A DNA stretch of 32,657 nt from Bacteroidales bacterium UBA1754 (GCA_002315615.1 DCHK01000043.1:1-32657), one strand, 5' to 3'. Shown: positions 15,135 to 23,786, counted from the stretch's first letter. Notes: a model not told the origin generated them from the sequence alone. Program-made: numbers and translations.

Positions 15135-15968
15135 ATGAAATTTTTAGAAATCATAAAAAGTAAAGTGCTGTGGTTGAATATATTGATTGCTATAGTCTTA
15201 TTTTTCGTTATAGCTACAATTGCATTCAATCGATTGGATAAATATACCTTTCACGGCGAGTATGTGGTGGTGCCCGATTTGAAAAATGTTACTGTTGCCG
15301 AAGCAGAAGAAATTCTTAAAAACCTTAATTTAAAATACGAGGTGATAGATTCTATTTATGCAACAAATTTAAAACCAGGTGTCATTGTAGAACAAAATCC
15401 TGTTGCTGACTCGAAGGTAAAAAAAGACAGAAAACTTTATTTGGTCATCAACTCTTTACAGAAAAAGAAAGTTTCGTTGCCCGATGTGCGTGATATATCG
15501 CTCCGCCAAGCGCGTAACCTTATAGAGAGTGTTGGATTGAAGATAGACTCTGTCAGATATGTTCCGTCGGAGTATGTCGATTTGGTGCAAGAAGTGATGC
15601 TCGGTGGAAGCGTGGTGGCTCCGGGTACGATGATTGCCGTAGATACAAGGGTCGATTTGACTGTCGGTTGCGGACTTTCGGGCGAAAAAGTGCACGTGCC
15701 GAGTTTGCGCGAAAAGACAAAGGACGAAGCATCGGCAATTTTGGCAGAAGCATCGCTCAATATCGGTTCTGTTATTTACGACGAGAAACCGAAAGACGAT
15801 GCCGATATGGCTAAATATTTTGTGTATAAACAAAAACCAGCCACGGGTACCGAGGTAAATATTGGAAAATCAGTCGATGTTTGGCTCACAAAATCGAAAT
15901 CTCAACTTGACACACCCGAGGAAATTGTGTTGAGCAAAGATTACGACATTGAAAATTTCTTTGAATAG
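15135..15968 (+). CDS. Membrane-anchored PASTA-domain protein
   Basis: 277 residues. One N-terminal membrane segment (about 13-32, WLNILIAIVLFFVIATIAF) is followed by three PASTA domains at about 45-110, 113-185 and 188-258 (first VPDLKNVTVAEAEEIL, second LPDVRDISLRQARNLIES, third VPSLREKTKDEASAIL), then a short acidic tail. The topology places the PASTA repeats in the periplasm. PASTA domains bind peptidoglycan fragments or beta-lactams in kinases and PBPs; here there is no kinase or transpeptidase domain. In Bacteroidota such a stand-alone protein commonly precedes rluD, as here with an 8-bp gap, so it is probably co-transcribed. The precise role is not established. Confidence 0.88.
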   Translation: MKFLEIIKSKVLWLNILIAIVLFFVIATIAFNRLDKYTFHGEYVVVPDLKNVTVAEAEEILKNLNLKYEVIDSIYATNLKPGVIVEQNPVADSKVKKDRKLYLVINSLQKKKVSLPDVRDISLRQARNLIESVGLKIDSVRYVPSEYVDLVQEVMLGGSVVAPGTMIAVDTRVDLTVGCGLSGEKVHVPSLREKTKDEASAILAEASLNIGSVIYDEKPKDDADMAKYFVYKQKPATGTEVNIGKSVDVWLTKSKSQLDTPEEIVLSKDYDIENFFE

Positions 15969-15976
15969 AGTTCCTA

Positions 15977-17017
15977 ATGGATTTGCAAACTGAGGAATTA
16001 GAGGAGGAAAGTACGCTTTTCGAGCACCATCATTTCGTGGTGGAGAAAGGGCACTCGATGATTCGCATTGACAAATACCTTGTGAATGTGATGCCGAATG
16101 TGTCGCGCAATCGTATTCAAGACGCTGCCGATGCCAAATCTATTCTTGTAAATGGAACTGCCGTAAAGTCGAGTTATAAAGTGAAACCGCTCGACGAAAT
16201 CAGTATAATGCTGAATTACCCACCATCGCAGTTCGAAATCATTCCACAAAACATACCTATAAATATCGTTTACGAAGACGATGATATTCTGCTCGTCAAC
16301 AAACAACCAGGTTTAGTTGTACATCCTGGATTTGGGAATTTCGAGGGGACTTTGCTTAACGCTGTTGCTTGGCATTTGAAAGATAATCCAAATTTCGATG
16401 CAAATGACCCTCGCATTGGGTTGGTTCACCGTATCGACAAAGATACTTCTGGACTTTTGCTTTTGGCAAAAAACGAAGAAGCGAAAACATCGCTCGGTAA
16501 GCAGTTTTTCGATAAAACTACAAAGCGTTGCTACAATGCTTTGGTTTGGGGAAATGTGAAAGATGACGAGGGTACGATAGATGGCGACCTTGCCCGCGAC
16601 CCACGCGACCGTATGCTTTTTACTGTTTTCCCTAATGGTGAAAATCCAAATGCAAAACACGCAGTTACGCACTATAAGGTTTTGGAACGATTTGCCTATG
16701 TTACTTTGGTCGAATGCCGATTGGAAACTGGTCGCACGCATCAAATTCGTGTACATATGAAGCACATCGGGAACACGCTCTTCAACGACGAAAGGTATGG
16801 TGGAAACGAAGTGCTGAAAGGTGTGCGCACTGCTAAATATAAGCAGTTTATTCAAAATTGTTTTGAACTTTGTCCAAGGCAAGCATTGCACGCAAAGACG
16901 CTTGGATTCACGCATCCACGAACGGGAGAGTTTATGTTTTTCGATAGCGAATTGCCTTCCGATGTACAATCTTTAATTGAAAAATGGCGTCGTTATGCGC
17001 CTGATTCAATCGTTTGA
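15977..17017 (+). CDS. rluD: 23S rRNA pseudouridine synthase, RluD family (RluA/RluD)
   Basis: 346 residues. An S4 RNA-binding domain at about 28-85 (RIDKYLVNVMPNVSRNRIQD) precedes the catalytic domain. The active-site motif HRIDKDTSG is at 151-159, with Asp154 the nucleophile position; VVHPGFGNFEGTLLNAV and CRLETGRTHQIRVHMKHIG are further family motifs. It converts uridines in helix 69 of 23S rRNA to pseudouridine if it is a true RluD; the RluA/RluC/RluD specificities cannot be separated by eye. It is the second gene after the PASTA protein and ends at an inverted repeat before tRNA-Ser. Confidence 0.92.
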   Translation: MDLQTEELEEESTLFEHHHFVVEKGHSMIRIDKYLVNVMPNVSRNRIQDAADAKSILVNGTAVKSSYKVKPLDEISIMLNYPPSQFEIIPQNIPINIVYEDDDILLVNKQPGLVVHPGFGNFEGTLLNAVAWHLKDNPNFDANDPRIGLVHRIDKDTSGLLLLAKNEEAKTSLGKQFFDKTTKRCYNALVWGNVKDDEGTIDGDLARDPRDRMLFTVFPNGENPNAKHAVTHYKVLERFAYVTLVECRLETGRTHQIRVHMKHIGNTLFNDERYGGNEVLKGVRTAKYKQFIQNCFELCPRQALHAKTLGFTHPRTGEFMFFDSELPSDVQSLIEKWRRYAPDSIV

Positions 17018-17040
17018 AAAATAAAGTAATTTTAGCATTC

Positions 17041-17092
17041 AATTACAAAAAAAAATGCAAAAGCGTTTGTATGTCAGTTTTTTTTTGTAATT
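17041..17092. repeat. Perfect 15-bp inverted repeat between rluD and tRNA-Ser
   Basis: AATTACAAAAAAAAA (17041-17055) is the exact reverse complement of TTTTTTTTTGTAATT (17078-17092), with a 22-nt loop that contains a small inner CAAA/TTTG pairing. It can act as the rluD terminator, with the T9 run in its descending arm. Its right arm also overlaps the likely -7 region of the tRNA gene (GTAATTTG, 17087-17094; TTTG at 17066-17069). Confidence 0.75.
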
Positions 17093-17108
17093 TGCACCGT
17101 TTTTTTAT

Positions 17109-17196
17109 GGAAAGGTGTCCGAGTGGTCGAAGGAGCACGCCTGGAAAGCGTGTAAACGCCTAAAGCGTTTCACGAGTTCGAATCTCGTTCTTTCCG
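17109..17196 (+). tRNA. tRNA-Ser (anticodon GGA)
   Basis: 88 nt, the expected size for a class II tRNA. Acceptor stem GGAAAGG (17109-17115) pairs with TCTTTCC (17189-17195), discriminator G at 17196, no encoded CCA. Anticodon stem CACGC/GCGTG encloses the loop CTGGAAA with anticodon GGA at 17143-17145, reading UCC/UCU. A long variable arm (AAACGC/GCGTTT) and T-arm ACGAG-TTCGAAT-CTCGT are present. Confidence 0.96.
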
Positions 17197-17258
17197 CGTA
17201 AAAGATTGATAATAAACTAAATAAAATAAATAATTAATCACACTAACAAAAAACAAAA

Positions 17259-18095
17259 ATGAAAAAGGTAATTGCATTATTTGCATTTTTTACAATGCTT
17301 AACATTGGAATGGTTCAATCGGCATTCGCACAAGACGAAGCTGAAGCGGTAGATTCAACAGAACAAGTTGCTGCTGAAGCACAAGAAGTTGCTGAGCCAG
17401 CTGCTGTAGCAGAAGAAGTTACTGCTCCTGTAGAAGAAGAAACTGTAGCTGAAGAAAATCAAGGTCTTCACAAAATTTTGAAACAAAAAATTATTGAAGG
17501 TGGTGCTGGATTTATGGGTGCACTTTTGTTGTGCTTCATCCTTGGTTTGGCATTGGCTATTGAACGTATCCTTTATTTGAACTTGGCTTCAACCGACACT
17601 AAAAAATTGTTGGCTGATGTAGAAGCAGCTTTGAATGATGGTGGTGTAGAAGCTGCAAAAGATGTTTGCCGCAACACTCGTGGTCCTATCGCTTCTATTT
17701 TCTATCAAGGACTTCTTCGTTATGACGAAGGAATTGACGTAGTAGAAAAAACAGTCGTTTCTTATGGTGGCGTTCAAACAGGTTTGCTCGAAAAGAACTT
17801 GAGTTGGATTTCATTGTTCATCGGTATCGCTCCTATGTTAGGATTCTTGGGAACAGTTATCGGTATGATCGAAGCATTCGACCGTATTCAACAAGCAGGT
17901 GACCTTTCTGCAACTGTCGTAGCAGGTGGTATTAAAGTTGCCTTGATTACTACTGTAGGTGGTCTTATCGTAGGTATGATTCTTCAATTGTTCTACAACT
18001 ATATCGTATCAAAAATTGACGACCTTGTAAACAATATGGAAGATGCATCAATCTCTTTGTTGGATTTGGTATTGAAATATAACTTGAAAAAATAA
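17259..18095 (+). CDS. exbB: ExbB/TolQ/MotA-type proton channel subunit with acidic N-terminal extension
   Basis: 278 residues. An N-terminal signal-like segment (1-24, MKKVIALFAFFTMLNIGM) is followed by an Ala/Glu/Val-rich acidic stretch at 25-68, probably periplasmic. Three membrane segments follow at about 82-106, 182-204 and 227-250; the second contains FIGIAPMLGFLGTVIGMI and the third ITTVGGLIVGM, the MotA/TolQ/ExbB signature. With ExbD it forms the inner-membrane motor that couples proton flow to TonB-dependent outer-membrane transport. It heads a four-gene operon. No TAnnTTTG box or terminator separates it from tRNA-Ser 62 bp upstream, so read-through from the tRNA promoter is possible. 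Confidence 0.92.
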   Translation: MKKVIALFAFFTMLNIGMVQSAFAQDEAEAVDSTEQVAAEAQEVAEPAAVAEEVTAPVEEETVAEENQGLHKILKQKIIEGGAGFMGALLLCFILGLALAIERILYLNLASTDTKKLLADVEAALNDGGVEAAKDVCRNTRGPIASIFYQGLLRYDEGIDVVEKTVVSYGGVQTGLLEKNLSWISLFIGIAPMLGFLGTVIGMIEAFDRIQQAGDLSATVVAGGIKVALITTVGGLIVGMILQLFYNYIVSKIDDLVNNMEDASISLLDLVLKYNLKK

Positions 18096-18116
18096 TCTTT
18101 CTGAAACATAGAAACT

Positions 18117-18593
18117 ATGAACAACTTGATTAATAAATTACCTAAATTGGCAATGTATGTGCTTTTTGGCATTACCATTGTTGTAGGTTTGTTGTTCTAT
18201 ATGGGTTCAGAAGTTTCTGAAACATATAACAACATCGAATATTCGGCACCTACATCAACTAACGCCATTATGATATGGACATACATCCTTGTCTTCTTGG
18301 CTTTAGGTATCACTTTGGCTTTTATTATTTACAACTTTGTGATATCAGCAATGAAAGACGGAAAAAGTGCAATCAAACCATTGATAGTTTTGGGTGGCGC
18401 TATTTTGCTGTTCGTTATTGCATACGCAATAGGTGACGGAACTCCATTGAATATCCCAGGATATGATGGAACTGATAATGTATATTCTTGGTTGAAGTTG
18501 ACAGATATGTTCCTTATTGTAACATATATCCTTGTGATTGTTGCTTTCGCCTTGATTATCTATTCAAATGTTGCAAAATTCTTTAAAAAATAA
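18117..18593 (+). CDS. Small polytopic membrane protein of the exb operon
   Basis: 158 residues with four hydrophobic segments at about 12-29, 52-72, 89-105 and 130-152, and short charged loops (MKDGKSAIK; a PLNIPGYDGTD loop). No enzymatic motif. A protein of this size and topology is commonly found between exbB and exbD in Bacteroidota, so it is presumably a motor accessory or assembly subunit; the function is unproven. It starts 21 bp after exbB and ends 9 bp before the first exbD, so it is in the same transcript. Confidence 0.78.
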   Translation: MNNLINKLPKLAMYVLFGITIVVGLLFYMGSEVSETYNNIEYSAPTSTNAIMIWTYILVFLALGITLAFIIYNFVISAMKDGKSAIKPLIVLGGAILLFVIAYAIGDGTPLNIPGYDGTDNVYSWLKLTDMFLIVTYILVIVAFALIIYSNVAKFFKK

Positions 18594-18602
18594 GAGATTA
18601 AA

Positions 18603-19181
18603 ATGGGAAAAAGAAAAGTACCTGAAATAAATTCAAGCTCAATGGCAGACATTTCTTTCTTGTTGCTTATTTTCTTTCTTGTAACAACATCAATGTCGGT
18701 AGATAAAGGTTTGGCACGTCGTTTGCCACCACCTGTGCAAAATACCGAAGATATGAAAATCGATGTGAAAGAACGCAACGTTTTGGTTGTGCTTTTGAAC
18801 ACGAACAATCAGTTGATGGTAGGAGGAAAATATATGGATGTGAAAGATTTGCGCGAAACAGCGAAAGAATTTATTCAAAATCCGCACAACGACGAAAATC
18901 TTCCAGAAAAACGCGATACGATTTTGCCTACGCTCGGTGCAATGAAATACACTAAAAATCACGTGATTTCTTTGCAAAACGACCGCGGTACAGAATATCA
19001 AGCATACTTGAAAGTTCAAAATGAATTGGATGCGGCTTACAACGAATTGCGTGACGAGTTGTCGAAAGAACGTTTTGGAACTACGTTTGCAGAACTTAAC
19101 GAAGATTTGCAAGACGAAGTGAAGGCGGTTTACGATAAGAAGATTTCCGAGGCAGAACCTAAAAACTATGGAGGAAAATAA
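18603..19181 (+). CDS. exbD: ExbD/TolR-type biopolymer transport protein (first copy)
   Basis: 192 residues. A short basic N-terminus (MGKRKVPEINSSS) leads into one membrane helix with the proton-carrying Asp16 in MADISFLLLIFFLVTTSM. The rest is a periplasmic domain, longer than that of E. coli ExbD, with a charged helical C-terminus. It pairs with ExbB to make the proton-driven motor. It is followed after 2 bp by a second, different ExbD, so the motor may be hetero-oligomeric. Confidence 0.9.
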   Translation: MGKRKVPEINSSSMADISFLLLIFFLVTTSMSVDKGLARRLPPPVQNTEDMKIDVKERNVLVVLLNTNNQLMVGGKYMDVKDLRETAKEFIQNPHNDENLPEKRDTILPTLGAMKYTKNHVISLQNDRGTEYQAYLKVQNELDAAYNELRDELSKERFGTTFAELNEDLQDEVKAVYDKKISEAEPKNYGGK

Positions 19182-19183
19182 CG

Positions 19184-19657
19184 ATGGCAAAGTTTAAGAA
19201 AAGTAGCAATTCAAAAGAAGTACCTGCTGTAAGTACGGCTTCTTTGCCTGATATTATTTTCATGCTGTTGTTCTTCTTTATGTCTGTAACAACAATGAAA
19301 GAAGTAACATACATGGTTGATATTAAGGTTCCTACAGCAACCGAATTGCAATCGCTCGAAAAGAAGAATTTGGTTCGCTTCGTTTATGTTGGTCAACCTT
19401 TGGCACAATATCGTGGAACTCACGGTAGCGAAACTCAAATTCAGTTGGATGATGCTTTTGCAGATGTTTCGTTGATAGAGTCGTACATTGTTGACGAACG
19501 TTCTGCAATGCCAGAAAATGACCAGTCGAAACTTACCGTTGCTTTGAAAGTTGACAAAGAAACAAAAATGGGTGTAGTATCTGATATCAAACAGGCGTTG
19601 CGTCGTGCATACGCGCTGAAGATAACATACGCTGCTACGCCTGGTAATGTCTATTAA
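19184..19657 (+). CDS. exbD: ExbD/TolR-type biopolymer transport protein (second copy)
   Basis: 157 residues. A basic N-terminus (MAKFKKSSNSKEVP) precedes one membrane helix with the conserved Asp23 in LPDIIFMLLFFFMSVTTM. The periplasmic part ends in a TolR-like segment VALKVDKETKMGVVSDIKQA and ALKITYA. It diverges clearly from the first copy, so this is not a recent tandem duplication. Last gene of the exb operon, ended by the terminator at 19692. Confidence 0.9.
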   Translation: MAKFKKSSNSKEVPAVSTASLPDIIFMLLFFFMSVTTMKEVTYMVDIKVPTATELQSLEKKNLVRFVYVGQPLAQYRGTHGSETQIQLDDAFADVSLIESYIVDERSAMPENDQSKLTVALKVDKETKMGVVSDIKQALRRAYALKITYAATPGNVY

Positions 19658-19691
19658 GAAGAATAATTTCTCATAATAGTTTTTTTTGGAG

Positions 19692-19727
19692 AAAGGTGCA
19701 ATCATAAGATTGTGCCTTTTTCTTTTT
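19692..19727 (+). terminator. Terminator of the exb operon
   Basis: AAAGGTGCAATC (19692-19703) pairs with GATTGTGCCTTT (19708-19719) through a 12-bp stem with two G-T pairs and an ATAA tetraloop, followed by a T-rich tail to 19727. Confidence 0.85.
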
Positions 19728-19747
19728 ATAAAAATAGCATTTTTTAG

Positions 19748-19755
19748 TATCTTTG
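19748..19755 (+). promoter_or_regulatory. -7 box TATCTTTG for the polysaccharide operon
   Basis: TATCTTTG fits TAnnTTTG and lies 23 nt before the ATG at 19779. No clear -33 box. It is the only such box between the exb terminator and the operon. Confidence 0.55.
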
Positions 19756-19778
19756 AAAGTTAAACTATCTGCAAAATA

Positions 19779-21002
19779 ATGAATCTGCAAATTTCACATA
19801 GTTCATTAAAATTCTCATTAGTATTTCTGTTCTATGTATTTGGCGTACTTCTTTATGAAATTATAGCATCTGTTTTTGATTTCACTTTTACAGATGAGTT
19901 GTTGGCTTCTGCTATATTTGTTTACTATATTTTTTATGGAGATAAAAGAGAAAAAGAGTATTACATTTGTTTGATATTCTTTTTCTTTTATTTGTGCTAT
20001 TCTTTGATTTTTCCGCATAATTTGCGTCGTGCTGTTGTTAGCGATTTTATTATGCAGATAAAGCCATATATAGTTTTTTATAGTGCATTGGCATTGAAAA
20101 TAGCATTGACGCCCAAACAAAAAAACTTTATGCGTTTGCTGTGTTTGGCGATATCTGTTTTTTTGTTGTTTCCAGCGGGATTGTTGGGTGTAGATAGGTG
20201 GCAGTACGATTTCTTCGGGCATTATTCGCGATTTGCTACTGCTTGTATTGTGACGGGATTGTTGTATTATTATTGTTCATCTCGTGATAAAAAATCTGTC
20301 GTAATTACATTTCTTATTTGGGCTTTAAGTATTTTCTCGCTTCGCTCAAAAGCATTTGGATTTTGTGCAATGGCGTTGTGTCTTTTCTTTTTGTGGAGAA
20401 AAACTAAAAATATAGAACATTTATTTTCTTTTAGAAACGTTGTACTAATTTCTATTGTCGTTGGAGTCGCAATTTTTGTAGCGTGGGAAAAAATTTCGTA
20501 TTACTTTGTATTTGGAGGTGAGGATAATACAAATATGATGGCACGCCCGATACTTTATGTTGGAGCATTTGAAATATTAAAAGATTATCCACTTTTTGGT
20601 ACGGGTTTTGGCAGTTATGCCACATATGCTTCGGAATTGTATTGGTCACCATTGTATATGCAATACAAATTGGTGTACTTTAGTTATGATATTATGATGC
20701 ATCAATATGTATCGGACGTGTGGTTTCCTGCGTTGACAGAAGTTGGTTTGGTAGGAATAGGATTTTTTCTCGCTTTTTGGTATAAAAGATTGAGAGAAGG
20801 AAGTAATTCTTCTGAAATAATAAAAGATATTGTTCCGTTTAGAATAACAATTTTGGTTACTGCATTTTTCTTTATGGAGTCGGTAGCAGATAGTACGATT
20901 ACGCATAATCGTGGGGCTATGGTATTCTTTATTTTGGCGATGTTTATAAATGAAAGTCGCAGAGAAGTGGCAAAAATTGAACAAGAAAAAGTAGAAAATT
21001 AA
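19779..21002 (+). CDS. O-antigen ligase/polymerase (WaaL/Wzy-like) membrane protein
   Basis: 407 residues, hydrophobic along most of its length with about ten membrane segments. A large loop in the second half contains LKDYPLFGTGFGSYATY and a following HQYVSDVWFPALTEVGLVG, the GxGxGxY and H...E pattern of the O-antigen ligase (Wzy_C) family. It would join or polymerise lipid-linked glycan units on the periplasmic side. It opens a seven-gene operon with one flippase, four GT-B enzymes and a radical SAM protein. The gap to the next gene is one base, so coupling is tight. Ligase versus polymerase cannot be decided by eye. Confidence 0.82.
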   Translation: MNLQISHSSLKFSLVFLFYVFGVLLYEIIASVFDFTFTDELLASAIFVYYIFYGDKREKEYYICLIFFFFYLCYSLIFPHNLRRAVVSDFIMQIKPYIVFYSALALKIALTPKQKNFMRLLCLAISVFLLFPAGLLGVDRWQYDFFGHYSRFATACIVTGLLYYYCSSRDKKSVVITFLIWALSIFSLRSKAFGFCAMALCLFFLWRKTKNIEHLFSFRNVVLISIVVGVAIFVAWEKISYYFVFGGEDNTNMMARPILYVGAFEILKDYPLFGTGFGSYATYASELYWSPLYMQYKLVYFSYDIMMHQYVSDVWFPALTEVGLVGIGFFLAFWYKRLREGSNSSEIIKDIVPFRITILVTAFFFMESVADSTITHNRGAMVFFILAMFINESRREVAKIEQEKVEN

Positions 21003-21003
21003 A

Positions 21004-22530
21004 ATGCAAACATCGCAAAAGGTAGCATTCAACACATTAGTGATGTACACCAAAGTTTTAGTAACGATTGGTGTATCGTTGTATTCTACGCGGTTGATTT
21101 TGTGCGAATTGGGTGCTGAGGATTTTGGTATTTTTAATTTGATAGCAGGTGTAGTTGGAATGTTGGCATTTTTGAATACATCTGTAAGTTTGGCAACTCA
21201 AAGGTATCTTGCATATACACTTGGCAAAGGAGATAGAGAACATTACGAAGCAGTGTATGAAGCGGCGAAAAAAACAGGACTTTATTTAGGATTTGCACTA
21301 TTGATAATCATAGAAATATTAGGCCTATTTTTCTTGAATAAATTAAACTATGCACCAGAAAGAAACTTTGCTGTTCAAATTGTTTTTCATTGCATGGTAC
21401 TTAGTACTTTTTTCTCGGTTTGGGCTATTCCGTACGAGGCGGCTATTATCGCTAATGAAGACATTTATGTAATATCGTTTATATATATTCTCGAATCGTT
21501 ACTAAAATTAGGAATTGCAATATATTTGATATATACGCCTTTTGACAAACTGATAGTTTATGGAATGTTGTTGGTTTTTGTATATATATCCACAAACATT
21601 TATAAGAAATTTTATTGTAAAAAATACGGAACTTGCACTTTTGAAAAATTGAACAAAAAGGGAATTTTCAAAGAAATGGCAAAATTTTCGGGTTGGACAT
21701 CGCTTGAACCTTTGTCAACGCTGTTTTCGGTGCAAGGTATGGCTATTTTGTTGAACTTGTTTGGGGGTGCAGTAGTTAATGCAGCGTATGGCGTTGCCAA
21801 TCAGGTTTGTGGACAAATGAATTATTTTTCGGCATCATTGCTAAGCTCAATGACACCACAAATAATCAAGAGCGAGGGGATGAATGACCACGTGCGAACA
21901 ATTCGTTTAAGTAAGTTTGCTTGTAAACTTTCGTTTTCGTTACTTTCTTTTTTTTCGGTTCCTTTGATAATAGAAATGCCTTTTGTTCTTAGACTTTGGC
22001 TAACGGATGTGCCCGAATATACAGTGTTGTTTTGCCGACTCGTTTTGCTTAGTTTTATTACATTACAAATGTCGTATGGTTTGCAAAGTGGTATTTTTGC
22101 TGTGGGGAAAATAAAGAACTATCAAATTGTCGTAGGAATAGTGAAATTTTTGGCTATACCGCTGGCATATATTTTACTTAAGTCAGGTTATTCGCTTTAT
22201 GTGGCAGTGGCGGTTTTTGTAGGGGTAGAAGCGATAAATTATTTTATGCGTTTGTATTTTGCTCACAAGTTGCTCCAATTGCAAGTAAAAGATTTTTTGT
22301 TTAGTGTCACAGCGCGTTTGTTGCTTTCTTTTGTCATAATTATTGGAATTCTTTATTATGTAAAAGGTTTTTTCTATATAGGTTTTCATCGTTTGGTAAT
22401 TGTATCAGTTCTGAGTTCCGTTTTGTGGATAGTATCTCTAAAAATGTTGATATTGACAAAAGATGAATTTGCGAAAGTGAAAAATGTATTGATAAGTTTT
22501 TTGTTGCGAAAATTGAATAAAACAGAATGA
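21004..22530 (+). CDS. Polysaccharide flippase (Wzx/MOP superfamily)
   Basis: 508 residues, membrane segments throughout. The N-terminal VAFNTLVMYTKVLVTIGVSL then YSTRLILCELGAEDFGIFNL and GVVGMLAFLNTSVSLATQRY runs are characteristic of Bacteroidota Wzx-type exporters; the segment AVVNAAYGVANQVCGQM is also typical. It would translocate a lipid-linked saccharide unit for the ligase/polymerase upstream. It ends in a 4-bp ATGA overlap with the next GT gene. It differs in sequence and length from the flippase at 1384, so the window holds two distinct flippases. Confidence 0.87.
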   Translation: MQTSQKVAFNTLVMYTKVLVTIGVSLYSTRLILCELGAEDFGIFNLIAGVVGMLAFLNTSVSLATQRYLAYTLGKGDREHYEAVYEAAKKTGLYLGFALLIIIEILGLFFLNKLNYAPERNFAVQIVFHCMVLSTFFSVWAIPYEAAIIANEDIYVISFIYILESLLKLGIAIYLIYTPFDKLIVYGMLLVFVYISTNIYKKFYCKKYGTCTFEKLNKKGIFKEMAKFSGWTSLEPLSTLFSVQGMAILLNLFGGAVVNAAYGVANQVCGQMNYFSASLLSSMTPQIIKSEGMNDHVRTIRLSKFACKLSFSLLSFFSVPLIIEMPFVLRLWLTDVPEYTVLFCRLVLLSFITLQMSYGLQSGIFAVGKIKNYQIVVGIVKFLAIPLAYILLKSGYSLYVAVAVFVGVEAINYFMRLYFAHKLLQLQVKDFLFSVTARLLLSFVIIIGILYYVKGFFYIGFHRLVIVSVLSSVLWIVSLKMLILTKDEFAKVKNVLISFLLRKLNKTE

Positions 22531-23786
22531 GAATTTTACTATTGTCGTTTATGGTTTCGCCGTATAGAGGCTCAGAATTTTCGGTTGCTTGGAATTATAT
22601 TACAGAAATGTCTAACCAACACGAAATCTTTGTGATATATGGTACTTCGGGAGATAAAACGCTCGAAGATTTTGGAAATACAAGCGAAATGCAAAATTGG
22701 CTTAAAAGCAATTCGATAGAAAATGTTCATTTTATTGATGTTCACATAAATCGCAATTGGTGGATAAAATTCAATATATCACTTTTCAAGTACAACGATG
22801 TTTTGCCTTATTATATTGTTTATAAGCATTGGCACAAAGAGGCGTACCGAAAGGCGAAAGAAATTGTAGAGAACGAGGAAATAGAAGTGATTCATTATTT
22901 GAACCCAATAGGATTTAAGGAGCCAGGATATTGTTGGAAAATAAAAAATGTTCCGTATGTGTGGGGACCAATGTTGGCTGTAGAAAATCGCCCATTGTCG
23001 TTGTTGAAAATATTGGGTTTCAAGGAGAAAATAAATATTTTGGCACGAAGAATAATTCACAATACCGCATTTGTTTTTTCACCAAGAGTGCGAAAGGCTA
23101 TAAAACGTGCTGATGTTATTTTTTCTGCTACACCCAATACGCAAAAAATGTTGCACAAGCATTATGCGAAGAATAGTGTGTATCTGCCCGAAAATGGTAT
23201 TCGGCAGATGTTTGTAACGAAACCAATAAATTACGAGGAGTGTCAGACGCTTAATTTGATTTGGGTTGGGCGCATAGTTGAGCAAAAAGGATTGCGAATT
23301 TTGATAGATTCGTTGGCAAGGATTAAAGAGGAAAATTGGCATCTTTCGGTTTGTGGTGATGGACAAGAAAAAGAAAAGTTAATGCGATTGTCAACCCAAT
23401 ATGGCATTGACGCAAAAATAGATTTTTACGGAAATTTACCTCGAGAAGAGGTGCAAAAACATTTTGAAAGATCGCATTTGCATATTATTTCATCGTTGGG
23501 CGAGGCTACTTCTACAGTATTGTTTGAGGCAATGTCTTGGGGAGTGCCTACGATGACGCTCAACCATTGTGGTATGAGTGGAGTTGTTTGCGAAAAATGT
23601 GGCATCAAAATTCCGATAAAGTCGTACGAACAAGTAGTGTGCGATATGGCTATGAATATTCAGAATTTGATAAAAAATCCTAAAATTGTAGGACAATTAT
23701 CGGCTGGCGTATTGGAATGCAAGCAAAACTTTATGTGGAGAAATCGCATAAATATTTATAACGAAGTTTTTGAAAAATTGAAATGA
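22527..23786 (+). CDS. GT4-family glycosyltransferase
   Basis: 419 residues, GT-B fold. The N-terminal domain starts MRILLLSFMVSPYRGSEFSV; the linker LNLIWVGRIVEQKGLRILI opens the donor domain, and the E-x7-E motif is in GEATSTVLFEAMSWGVPT. Start ATG overlaps the flippase stop by 4 bp (22527-22530) and its own stop overlaps the next gene in the same way. It transfers an undetermined sugar during glycan-unit assembly on the cytoplasmic face. Confidence 0.88.
   Translation: MRILLLSFMVSPYRGSEFSVAWNYITEMSNQHEIFVIYGTSGDKTLEDFGNTSEMQNWLKSNSIENVHFIDVHINRNWWIKFNISLFKYNDVLPYYIVYKHWHKEAYRKAKEIVENEEIEVIHYLNPIGFKEPGYCWKIKNVPYVWGPMLAVENRPLSLLKILGFKEKINILARRIIHNTAFVFSPRVRKAIKRADVIFSATPNTQKMLHKHYAKNSVYLPENGIRQMFVTKPINYEECQTLNLIWVGRIVEQKGLRILIDSLARIKEENWHLSVCGDGQEKEKLMRLSTQYGIDAKIDFYGNLPREEVQKHFERSHLHIISSLGEATSTVLFEAMSWGVPTMTLNHCGMSGVVCEKCGIKIPIKSYEQVVCDMAMNIQNLIKNPKIVGQLSAGVLECKQNFMWRNRINIYNEVFEKLK

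Noticed and set aside
16313..16969. 218-codon minus-strand open frame opposite rluD
   Set aside because: Antisense to a conserved enzyme with clear active-site motifs; no recognisable domain.
17109..17258. Integration site of a genetic element at tRNA-Ser
   Set aside because: No integrase gene and no direct repeat of the tRNA 3' end is visible in the window.
18690..19190. 166-codon minus-strand frame opposite the first exbD
   Set aside because: Antisense shadow, no motif, no promoter of its own.
19808..19818. Further TTTGAGAA-like sequence (TGAGAATTTT, minus strand) inside the ligase gene, and a similar one at 22527
   Set aside because: Single copies inside coding sequence without periodicity; expected by chance.
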